In this document: piece after piece, positions 1-10,031 of the stretch
Position numbering within the stretch: position 1 is the first letter of the stretch
Layout of the letters: every line of letters begins with the position of its first letter
NCBI GenBank assembly: GCA_034509925.1
Contig: CM067534.1
Span: 4,861,501-4,925,500, forward strand
Direction of reading: 5' to 3'
DNA: 64,000 nt
Source of the DNA: Hirudinaria manillensis
Lineage: Eukaryota > Annelida > Clitellata > Hirudinida > Hirudinidae
The notes under the pieces: model-generated
Databases searched by the model: none
What the model was told of the DNA's origin: nothing
The model's input: the letters and a program-made list of their open reading frames with translations, nothing else
Translations under genes and position numbers: made by a program

Positions 1-71
1 TACACCAACAAATCGTTTTTTTTTTTGTATTTAAAATGTATCAATGGCTAGTAATAGAATTATATTTTCAG

Positions 72-2059
72 AATACTAAGTCGTTTGGTACAACTTAGAG
101 ATGCTTTTAACGTTTGCCGGGCTTTAAAATTCCTTAAAGTGTTCCTAAATAAACACAGAAAACAGATGGCAACAGAAATGAAAGATAGCTTTCGTGAGAA
201 ATAATTAGTACTTTAGGATTATAAAATGGATTTATTGAACATGTGCCATTATTATTAATGTTTAGTATATGTTAGACTCCAATACCTCTCAAATTTGAGA
301 AATATACCTGAAGCCAAGCACCCTGAAGCTAAAAGAATATCAACATGGTTATCCAAGCAAAGTAATAAATGGAAATTAATAAACATTAAAATCAATTTTG
401 TAGAACATGCCACATGTTTTCCATACTTAACAATCACCTTCATCGTTTGTTAGGTTTCATGTCTGTAAGAAATTGTCATTGTAGGTAAGATCATATTTGA
501 TCAATTTATAATCAAATCAAAGGAAAGTTGGTGCAGGGAAGAAATAAAAGCAATGCAAAAGCTAAATGAGGTATAATTTTTTAAACAATAATTTTTTAAA
601 ACATTTAATAATAACTATATGATGTGTTTATATTTTACTACATTTAATCACCACTTAACTCTTTCAAAATTGCTTCAAGAGGATAAACTACGATAGGATT
701 TACTTGAAACTAGTGGACAAATGTTGGAAAGCCAAGGTTGAATATCTTTATCGATACTTCAAGTCTGCTCAAACTGTCTCTGAGAAATTACAGCGTGCAA
801 GGGGGGTGTTAACAGTATATAGTAAACCACATGAACTGGTAGTTTTCTGAATGTTTTCATATCAGTCATAATTACATCAATAATCAATGTTTACATGCAT
901 CACATAAATGTATTAGATAATATTATAAAGATTTATTATATTATAAAGCTAATTTTTTTGCAATTTTCAATAAAAACACAATCAGATTTATAGAAGTTTA
1001 AATTTATCGATTCATTGGATCATTCAACAAATTGTAATTTTCAGGATAATAAGGAAACTGCATTCAAATTTTTAGATTGGACTTTAACATATTGTAATTC
1101 AGAAGAATTCATGACGGTAAATCACTTAATCATTGAAAAAAAAGAGAACTTGAAAGTTTATTTATACAAAATCGTTTGAATAAGTATTGTTAATGGTTAA
1201 TAATGAATATATGAATAGTTAATCTGACTAATTTTAGCTAGTCACCGCTCATGCATATTCGGATGAAGAGCTACGACTCATTGACAAGTACCATTGCAAT
1301 GACATGGAGCCTTACATCGACGTATCGACAAGCTTGGATGATGTAAATAGCCATCTTACATCCAAAGATAATGAGGACTTCAATCCTGAAGATAAACATG
1401 ACTTTACTATTGAAAAATTTCTATTTTACGATCAATTTCTGAAGACTTTGTACGTTTTGGCAAAAATGTATGAAGCTGTTGCTAAGAGTAAAGAGCTGTT
1501 AAGTGTTAGATGTTGAAATTATTTGGATTGATTGTAATAATATTTTTAATTCATGCAATTTATAATTATAATTTATTAACTTGTCTATAGATGCCAAGCG
1601 ACGGTTTTAAAAATTTCAAAAAACTTTTCATAAATGAATCCATTAAAAATCTTGTTCTTCGTGTATTAACTAAAAAATCACAAAGTCAAGGTCTGCCATG
1701 GTGGTTTCATACAGTATCAAAAAAATGGTAATATTATTTGATAATATTTTATGTAATATTTGTTATCAAGTTACTGAGTGAAATAGTGATATTGAAGTCA
1801 ATATTTTTTGTTGAAGTCCCTTCATGATCCTTCCAAATGGCCACGAGTATTTGTTCGGCGATATAAGCAAAGTGTTGAATGGGGAAGAAATTAGTTATGT
1901 AAGTCTTTTATTAATTGTTTAAGCATGTATTACACTTTGATAATTCGTTAATACATTAACTGAACTTAATAAACATGAGGCTTCGAGTTTTTTCAAGTGA
2001 TTTCACTTTATTTCTAGGCAAAGCAAGAGAGAATATATTATGCCATAACTAGGCAGTAG
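72..2059 (+). CDS. Unrecognised multi-exon gene, copy A, 3' part (partial)
   Basis: Ten exons chain with matching phase: 72-193, 266-361, 485-570, 680-838, 1045-1116, 1238-1504, 1591-1727, 1817-1898 and 2018-2059, with earlier exons outside the window. Most junctions have good gt..ag signals. The exon set is open throughout and ends in TAG at 2057-2059. The product is helical and charged. The last two exons read CPFMILPNGHEYLFGDIS and end AKQERIYYAI, which vaguely recalls the C-terminal LPNG segment of MAEA/RMND5-type CTLH proteins. That likeness is short and I do not name the gene from it. The exon at 485-570 was chosen to start at 485 because only that acceptor keeps phase with 266-361. Nine intervals are listed; the count of ten includes an exon inferred just left of base 1. 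Confidence 0.7.
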
Positions 2060-2457
2060 GTCACCAATAAGAAGATGAATCAAAGCACTTCATTGAGTCT
2101 CATTTTCACCTAGATTACATAAATTAAAAAAAATGGCTCTTCATTCTCATTTGGTCAGTGGATTGGCATAATAAAATAGAAATCGTGCAGAGAGTTAAAT
2201 AATTACCTATTTTGTTCCAAATCAATTGCTGACATTCACCTACAATTCTTACAAAGTGCATGTTTTTGACTAAGCTTAACAATTTCTATCTACCAACTTT
2301 CAAATACTTTTTAATTTAATATATTTTCATTGTTCTATTACAAAAGTAAACAACCTCGATTCTTACACAATTCAATTTTGTCAGTAAACACAATTACCAG
2401 CGGCATAGAAGCCTGATAACAAAAAGTGCGTGAGCACTAACTCAGGAAACCGCTCAA

Positions 2458-2960
2458 AACGCAGCAGTTCCACTGAACCAAAGTTAAAAATTAATACATT
2501 AAACGAATCATGAAACTATCCTCTACAATTTTCGTCGTTTACATTTTTTTGCAAATCCACCTATTTTGTTCACGATACCAAAAACGACATGGGGTCGGAA
2601 GAAATTACCTAGTTAAAAGTTTAGGAAAAATCGCTAGCCGGTTATTCTAACTCGAAACGCAGCAGTTCCACTGAACCAAATTTAAAAATTAATATATCAA
2701 ACGAATCATGAAACTATCCTCTACAATTTTCGTCGTCTACATTTTCTTGCAAATCCACCTATTTTGTTCACGATGCCAAAAACGACATGGACCCTTCCGT
2801 GCGTGTTGAATCAACTTCGAACTCGAAACGCAGCAGTTCCACCGAATCAAATTTTAAAATTAATACATCAAACGAATCATGAAACTATCCTCTACAATTT
2901 TCGTCGTTTACATTTTCTTGCAAATCCACCTATTTTGTTCACGATGCCAAAAACGACATG
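2458..2960. repeat. Short tandem units in gene flank, three copies
   Basis: A unit of about 134 bp begins aacgcagcagttccac and ends gttcacgatgccaaaaacga. It occurs at about 2458, 2656 and 2826 in copy A, with different spacers between units. Copy B keeps only two (about 10433 and 10602). Loss or gain of one unit and its spacer explains most of the 188-bp offset change between the large copies. Confidence 0.85.
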
Positions 2961-3239
2961 TTTCCAATTTTTAAAATAAATACATCAGGAAATTATGCTA
3001 TATAATTTGAAGTTTTTAAATTAACTCCATTTATTAATTTTATTTGACCCAAAATGTTTCTCAGTTGCACGCGCCCGCTTCTAGCGGTCATTATTCAAAT
3101 ATATTTCAAATCTTATATAAGTGGCCATTGCCAGAAAAACTTTCCCCTTGTTAATTTTTACATAATAAGATTCTTCACAAAAAGTTACCTATTTTAAACA
3201 CAAAATATATGACTTAGTAATTTTGAAATTTAAATGATC

Positions 3240-4640
3240 TCTCGCGATTCGTTTTCTCAACTTTCGCGCCAAATTTACATTTTCGGGATTATAAGGATTA
3301 TAAAGTTTTATTCACTTTACAGGATCCATCTCCGAGTTCCCCACTCGTAATGCCTATTATTAACCTATTATTTAGTTTTAAATTTTTTATTTTCAAAATT
3401 GAGAAAAAAGAGCCTATAGGTTACTTTTGAGTGTTACTCGACTTGGTTGCCTAACTCGATTCGCAAAAATGGAGTTCGGTGAGCTATTTCAAATTTACGT
3501 CGGAACTACATCAAATTTAAAATCGAAAAAAACGTTAATGAAAAGATACATGTCTAGGCTTCAACATGTGTAAACATGAACTCCAAACTCTAACGAGAAA
3601 TATTAATTTTCGGCCTTAAATGAACTGCGTCGCTTAATTTAATTCAGAAAACTCGCTGTTATTTTAGTCTTTTCGGCCAAAAACTCCCATTCAATGTTTG
3701 TTAAGTACTTTGAAAAGTATTTCAAAAGCTTATTTGTACTAAGATGCATGACATACCCACATTTCAAAATTATGAGAATGAAAATAAAGGTTTATGTTTC
3801 CTAATTTCGTTAATAATAAATTTCAAGTAAAATTAATTTTAGAAAAACATTACTGACAATTAAATCTTTATTTTGAGTTATATAATATTAGTTTTGAATA
3901 AACTTCATAATTTAAATTTATCAGGCCGGTCCCCGACGAATTGTTTTCAAAACATGCCAGGGGTCGTCTATAAAGAACGTTTGCAAAATTGCTCATTTTT
4001 ACCAGTTCTCAAAAAGTTCGCTATTGATAGCAAAGTGAACTTTTTGAAGATAGTTTATCACACATTTTATCAAACTTTAGGTTTTAGAATTTTTAGAATT
4101 TCGCGTCCATTTTATATTTTTGAGATTCTAAGAAAAACTTTAGAAGTCCAAACTTCGGCTTTATCATTCATATTTCTTATTATTAACCTATTGCCTAAAT
4201 TATTTCGAATTTAATTTTTTTCTAATTTTCGTAATTGAGAAAAAGAGCCTATAGGGCGCAAATCCGAGTCACTGGACTTGATCGCCGAACTCGATTCTCA
4301 AAAGTTGCGATGATTTGTTATTTCCAATTTACTCTAAAACCACAACAAATTGGAAGCCGAAAGTTTGGTATTGGAGAGATATATGATTAACACACAACAT
4401 ATCTAAAAATGGGCCCAGTAAACCGTCTCAATATATTAATTTGAGACTTAAAATGGATCGCGTCCCTTCATTGAAATTTAAATAACTCGATATTATTTTT
4501 CTTCAAAAACTCTTACTTAATGCCTGCTACATTTACTGGAAATGTATCAAAAGCTTAGTTAGGCCGAAATCTATGACATAAATGAATTTCAAAGTTATTG
4601 TTGCTGTAATTTAAAGTTTGTTTGATAACTCAGTTATTAA
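3240..4640. repeat. Old diverged tandem repeat, about 835-bp period
   Basis: The stretch near 3240-3790 recurs in worn form near 4085-4640. Shared landmarks include agagcctatagg (3409 and 4246), caaaagctta (3724 and 4548) and the tttcgcg block followed by an A/T-rich tail (3264 and 4098). The same pair exists in the second large copy, so this repeat predates the large duplication. Confidence 0.7.
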
Positions 4641-4809
4641 TGCATTTCAAAGGGTTTAAAGATGTAAACTCTTAATGTTCGTGGTATTTGAGGTATTGAT
4701 TATAAATATATATGTATTATTTTTTCAAATTTCTATTTATTTATCCTTAAATCTTCAAAATTAAAAATTACTTCATTCGTTTATTTTATTATTTACTTCA
4801 TTATTTCAG

Positions 4810-4890
4810 GTCCGCCCTAATCATATGCAAATCAACCCTCCGTCCTATGATTGGCTGGATGACCTCATGCAAATAATTGTTTTTGTTTAT
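4810..4890 (+). promoter_or_regulatory. Possible promoter cluster with octamer and CCAAT elements
   Basis: Within about 70 bp there are two octamer motifs (atgcaaat at 4823 and 4868) flanking an inverted CCAAT core (gattgg at 4850). An ATG follows at 4974. The position fits the 5' end of the copy-B gene. This is motif reading only; a POU-factor or NF-Y role is inferred. Confidence 0.3.
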
Positions 4891-4996
4891 TTTCTGATCC
4901 ACTTTGTTGTCGGGCTCCTATGACGCTGGTAACACAATTGTGTTCCAATTTTCAAGTTTCACACGTGTTGACAATGAATGCAAAAAACCTTTACAA

Positions 4997-5329
4997 GGGG
5001 TTTCTCGATCAATAAGCCTTCCCTTATTTTCGCTGAAAACATCGGAGCAAGAATAGCTCCACCCCCGTGCATATCATTATTAAATCGTTAGTGGGAACAA
5101 CGAAGATTAATTGCCTTTTAAATGAAAAACGATTAGGGTTAGGGTTTTGTTTGATTAAGTATTTTTAAAATATTTAACGTATTTTTTAAAAAATATTATA
5201 CATATGTTTTTCTTAAAACATATCATTCAATTTATTTAACAAATTATCTATATTTATTAATGATATGCAAGGGGGGGATGGGGGGTGGAGCTAAGCTCCG
5301 ATGTTTTGAGCGAAAATAGCTTATCGAAC
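4997..5329. mobile_element. MITE related to the neighbouring Merlin-like element
   Basis: The ends are inverted: the left reads tcgatcaataagcc with a later agctccacccc, and the right carries ggggtggagct then agcttatcgaac. These match the terminal motif of the 5729-7094 element (cgatcgataagccc ... gctccaccc), so the two are family members. There is no coding sequence. No clear target duplication is visible, which suggests age. The interior contains gattagggttagggtt, which looks telomere-like but is only two units. Confidence 0.65.
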
Positions 5330-5601
5330 GGGTTTACCATTGACCTGAAGACGGACTTGCTCGGGGAGAAGTTGGAATTTTTATTTTCATGGAAATTATC
5401 AGTTTAATAAAAACACTTCAATCTAATTTAGATAACTGCAGAAAATTTGGAAAAGCTGAAGCAAGTCGCTCTGACTTTGAGGTTGTGAAGTTCTGCTTTT
5501 AACTCAGGCATTCACCATAAGATTCTCCTGCAAAATATTGTGCTCTAAAACAAAAATCAACAGCTCCGTTATTTTTTCCAAAATAATCGTAACTATAACA
5601 T

Positions 5602-5706
5602 TTGAATATTGCAGTCCTTATTTTCCTCGGTTATCAGATGAAAGTCTCTTTGAAATTGATGACATCATCTACAAAAATGATGACACCCCCCTTGAAGAGA
5701 CCTCCA
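5602..5706 (+). CDS. Possible upstream exon of copy-B gene
   Basis: After an acceptor (ttgcag, ending at 5613) one frame reads SPYFPRLSDESLFEIDDIIY and stays open to a gttagt donor at about 5705. The next candidate exon starts at 7107, directly after the right target duplication of the Merlin insertion. Two frames are open across that second exon and they imply different phases, so the join is unresolved. No similarity to a known protein was recognised. Confidence 0.3.
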
Positions 5707-5719
5707 GTTAGTTCACTAT

Positions 5720-5728
5720 TCAATTTTG
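5720..5728. repeat. Left target-site duplication
   Basis: The 9-bp sequence tcaattttg is repeated exactly at 7095-7103 on the other side of the Merlin-like element. Confidence 0.9.
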
Positions 5729-7094
5729 GGTATTCCCGATCGATAAGCCCTCTCTATTATCGCTCACAACAATGGAGCAACCATAGCTCCACCCTCCATA
5801 CATAATTTATTAATGTAGCTCCTCCTCCTGCTAATTTGTAAAAAAAATTGTATATATTTTCTTAAAAAATATATTATTATATTTAAAAATATACGTTCAA
5901 TATTTTAAAAATACTCAATCAAATTAAAATCAAGTAAAACAACACGTAGCTCGGCTAAAGTGAACAATGACAAAAATTGCGCGGGAGCTGACCGTCCAAT
6001 CAGAGGCTTCTGGAAAATATGACTATTAGTTATTTCTCCACCCATCAAATTCCACATAAAGTTAAGCATATTTATATACAAAAACGCTCTTGCCGATAGT
6101 ACGACAGTACGTGCTTCCAGGTAAGAAAAACTTAGATAATTCTGTGGATAAATCAGTGGAATAAACGAATTAACTTTTAATTTCCTTTTAATAGGCACTA
6201 CTGTCTGGAGCGATCAGTGGGGGGCCTACAGAAACTTAACGGCAGTGACTGGATTAGATCACGCCACTGTGAACCATTCCCTGATGTTTGTGGCCCCCAA
6301 CGGCGTCAACACGAACTCCGTCGAGAACATGTGGAGATGTGCGAAGGACAAGATAACGAAAATGAGAGGAACTTGTCCTGAGCACATCGAATCTTATGTC
6401 GCGGAGTTCCTTTGGCGCCGTTTGATACCCAGGAGATCCCTATTCGACAGGACGCTGGAGCTGATTCGAGCATATTATCCTGTATAAATTTTGTACATAA
6501 ACACTCTTTGCTTTTTGTTGTAAATAAATATTCTGTGCTTTACTTTATGTGGGATTTTATGGGTGGAGAATATAACTAATTTTTTTTTGTTGAGTTTATG
6601 AGTTTATTAAGGTATCGAAGCAACTGAAAGAACAAATAGCAAATTGAACATGTACAATATTAAACAGACAATTATGTACATAACACAATGAAACAAATGA
6701 ACTTAAAATACAAAATAAACTCATAGGGTCAGTCTTAAGGAAGCGCAAGTTAACTCCCTAATTGAATCTGGTATTGAGATATATAATCTCGGACCATAAC
6801 CCTGATTTTCCAGAAGCCTCTGATTGGACGGTCAGCTCCCGCGCAATTTTTGTCATTGTTCACTTTAGCCGAGCTACGTGTTGTTTTACTTGATTTTAAT
6901 TTGATTGAGTATTTTTAAAATATTGAACGTATATTTTTAAATATAATAATATATTTTTTAAGAAAATATATACAATTTTTTTTACAAATTAGCAGGAGGA
7001 GGAGCTACATTAATAAATTATGTATGGGGGGTGGAGCTATGGTTGCTCCATTGTTGTGAGCGATAATAGAGAGGGCTTATCGATCGGGAATACC
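5729..7094. mobile_element. Merlin-type (IS1595/ISXO2-like) DNA transposon, internally deleted
   Basis: The element is 1366 bp, starts ggtattcccgatcg and ends cgatcgggaatacc, and is flanked by perfect 9-bp duplications; 8-9 bp is typical for Merlin. The terminal inverted repeats are very long: 5729-6019 pairs with about 6804-7094 almost base for base. The homology resumes further in (6021-6063 against 6542-6583), so the right arm holds a later insertion of about 220 bp (6584-6803) with an internal 11-bp inverted repeat (6598-6608 and 6714-6724). The transposase keeps only its C-terminal part (6194-6487). The near-perfect arms and duplications point to a recent, non-autonomous insertion. Confidence 0.9.
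6194..6487 (+). pseudogene. ISXO2-like/Merlin transposase, C-terminal fragment
   Basis: The reading frame starts with GTTVWSDQWGAYRNL, where the D is the probable second catalytic Asp. It continues through HATVNHSLMFVAPNGVNTNS to VENMWR, which supplies the catalytic Glu, and to EFLWRRL, the classic tail of ISXO2-type DDE transposases. It ends in a stop at 6485-6487, with aataaa shortly downstream. The N-terminal half, including the first Asp, is missing inside the element, so no active enzyme is expected. Confidence 0.85.
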
Positions 7095-7103
7095 TCAATT
7101 TTG
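7095..7103. repeat. Right target-site duplication
   Basis: This tcaattttg is identical to 5720-5728. The following cag forms a good splice acceptor for the candidate exon at 7107. Confidence 0.9.
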
Positions 7104-7106
7104 CAG

Positions 7107-10031
7107 ATGAATATCGAAATGTACACAATTTACAAAACCGTTTTTGGTCCATTAGGTACTGCAACAGAGGATTTGTTGAATCTTTTAGCCAAAAAAGTAT
7201 TTTGCGCCATTCCACACCACTTACTCCAAATTGGTATGAGCAAGTCACTACGTATCATATCGCATCATAGCGGATGATTCTAAAAACGATCAATTGCTTA
7301 ACATAATGCTGGCCTTACAATACTTTATGCTGAAGTGTGGCATAGATAAATTGACTCAGAGTTTTCTTTACCCTTATCCTGTGACAACTATGCCCCACAA
7401 GCATATTTGATGGAACCAGAAAACATTATTATGTGCCTTAAAATGTTGTTATTGGAGTGCTTAAGAAATATACAACATTGTTAGAACTATTTTGTCTATT
7501 GAGCTCAGAAAATGGCCTGCTAATGATGAAGCAACACAAATGTATAAATTCCATGTATAATGTATTATTACAGTATATGTATCATGTAGACCTTACTTCA
7601 AAAATTTATGGCACTGCATTAACCTCTAATTCTTAGACCTGCCAAAGGATTTCCCACACATTAGTGTTGAGAAACTTTGATTAAAGCTGCTTATTATTAA
7701 ATCTAAACTAAGTAATACTAACAATAATAGTAATTCGGATAATCTTTCTGTCCTTGAGGTGATTAGTGGCTAATTTGATCTTTTTACAGAATACTATATA
7801 ATATCTTTATTTCATTTTAGTTTTATAAAAAAATTGAACAAAAGTACAGAATTGTTGATATGTTTTTACTTCAGTTGTTTGAACATTCATCCGATAAATT
7901 GTTCAACCATGCCCTTCTGGGTCAATTTCCTTTGGGCATGTAAGATTTTCACATTATCATTTATACTAATTACACCAACAAATCGTTTTTTTTTGTATTT
8001 AAAATGTATCAATGGCTAGTAATAGAATTATATTTTCTGTCAGAATACTATGTCGTTTGGTAAAACTTAGAGATGCTTTTAACGTTTGCCGGGCTTTAAA
8101 ATTCCTTAAAGTGTTCCTAAATAAACACAGAAAACAGATGGCAACAGAAATGAAAGATAGCTATCGTGAGAAATAATTAGTACTTTAGGATTAAAAAATG
8201 GATTTATTGATCATGTGCCATTATTATTAATGTTTAGTATATGTTAGACTCCAATACCTCTCAAATTTGAGAAATATACCTGAAGCCAAGCACCCTGAAG
8301 CTATAAGAATATCAACATGGTTATCCAAGCAAAGTAATAAATGGAAATTAATAAACATTAAAATCAATTTTGTAGAACATGCCACATGTTTTCCATACTT
8401 AACAATCACCTTCATCGTTTGTTAGGTTTCATGTCTGTAAGAAATTGTCATTGTAGGTAAGATCATATTTGATCAATTTATAATCAAATCAAAGGAAAGT
8501 TGGTGCAGGGAAGAAATAAAAGCAATGCAAAAGCTAAATGAGGTATAATTTTTTAAACAATAATTTTTTAAAACATTTAATAATAACTATATGATGTGTT
8601 TATATTTTACTACATTTAATCACCACTTAACTCTTTCAAAATTGCTTCAAGAGGATAAACTACGATAGGACTTACTTGAAACTAGTGAACAAATGTTGGG
8701 TAGCCAAGGTTGAATATCTTTATCGATACTTCAAGTCTGCTCAAACTGTCTCTGAGAAATTACAGCGTGCAAGGGGGGTGTTAACAATATATAGTAAACC
8801 ACATGAACTGGTAGTTTTCTGAATGTTTTCGTATCAGTTATAATTACATCAATAATCAATGTTTACATGCATCACATAAATGTATTAGATAATATTATAA
8901 AGATTTATTATATTATAAAGCTAATTTTTTTGCAATTTTCAATAAAAACACAATCAGATTTATAGAAGTTTAAATTTATCGATTCATTGGATCATTCAAC
9001 AAATTGTAATTTTCAGGATAATAAGGAAACTGCATTCAAATTTTTAGATTAGACTTTAACATATTGTAATTCAGAAGAATTCATGACGGTAAATCACTTA
9101 ATCATTGAAAAAAAAGAGAACTTGAAAGTTTATTTATACAAAATCGTTTGAATAAGTATTGTTAATGGTTAATAATGAATATATGAATAGTTAATCTGAC
9201 TAATTTTAGCTAGTCACCGCTCATGCATATTCGGATGAAGAGCTACGACTCATTGACAAGTACCATTGCAATGACATGGAGCCTTACATCGACGTATCGA
9301 CGAGCTTGGATGATGTAAATAGCCATCTTACATCCAAAGATAATGAGGACTTCAATCCTGAAGATAAACATGACTTTACTATTGAAAAATTTCTATTTTA
9401 CGATCAATTTCTGAAGACTTTGTACGTTTTGGCAAAAATGTATGAAGCTGTTGCTAAGAGTAAAGAGCTGTTAAGTGTTAGATGTTGAAATTATTTGGAT
9501 TGATTGTAATAATATTTTTAATTCATGCAATTTATAATTATAATTTATTAACTTGTCTATAGATGCCAAGCGACGGTTTTAAAAATTTCAAAAAACTTTT
9601 CATAAATGAATCCATTAAAAATCTTGTTCTTCGTGTATTAACTAAAAAATCACAAAGTCAAGGTCTGCCATGGTGGTTTCATACAGTATCAAAAAAATGG
9701 TAATATTATTTGATAATATTTTATGTAATATTTGTTATCAAGTTACTGAGTGAAATAGTGATATTGAAGTCAATATTTTTTGTTGAAGTCCCTTCATGAT
9801 CCTTCCAAATGGCCACGAGTATTTGTTCGGCGATATAAGCAAAGTGTTGAATGGGGAAGAAATTAGTGATGTAAGTCTTTTATTAATTGTTTAAGCATGT
9901 ATTACACTTTGATAATTCGTTAATACATTAACTGAACTTAATAAACATGAGGCTTCAAGTTTTTTCAAGTGATTTCACTTTATTTCTAGGCGAAGCAAGA
10001 GAGAATATATTATGCCATAACTAGGCAGTAG
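7107..10031 (+). pseudogene. Same unrecognised gene, copy B, with in-frame stop
   Basis: Exons equivalent to copy A lie at 8044-8165, 8238-8333, 8457-8542, 8652-8810, 9017-9088, 9210-9476, 9563-9699, 9789-9870 and 9990-10031. Upstream, 7821-7939 joins in phase, and 7107-7233 plus 7271-7380 are possible exons separated by only 37 bp. In the 9017-9088 exon the codon TGG of copy A (1078-1080) is TAG at 9050-9052, which would truncate the product before its conserved C-terminal half. Elsewhere the frame is intact and substitutions are few, so the lesion looks recent. A read-through or exon-skipped product cannot be excluded, because the stop-bearing exon is 72 nt and skipping it keeps the frame. 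Confidence 0.65.

Larger units (their letters stand above)
1..4769. repeat. Large tandem duplication, copy A
   Basis: This block is repeated almost base for base at 7971-12553. The offset is about 7972 bp through the coding part and about 7784 bp at the end. The change comes mainly from loss of one internal repeat unit near 2460-2655. Copy A is cut by the window start, so the true unit is longer than what is seen. The two copies part after a shared stretch ending in ttaaaaatt at 4769 and 12553. Coding exons fill 72-2059; the rest is non-coding and repetitive. Confidence 0.95.

Noticed and set aside
255..443. Minus-strand 62-codon ORF, repeated at 8227-8415
   Set aside because: It is the antisense of a plus-strand exon of the duplicated gene; the repeat reflects the duplication, not selection on this frame.
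2458..2960. Possible CRISPR-like array
   Set aside because: Units are about 134 bp with irregular spacers in a eukaryotic genome; this is ordinary tandem duplication.
5120..5145. Telomere-like ttaggg units
   Set aside because: Only two units inside a MITE; no array, so not an interstitial telomere.
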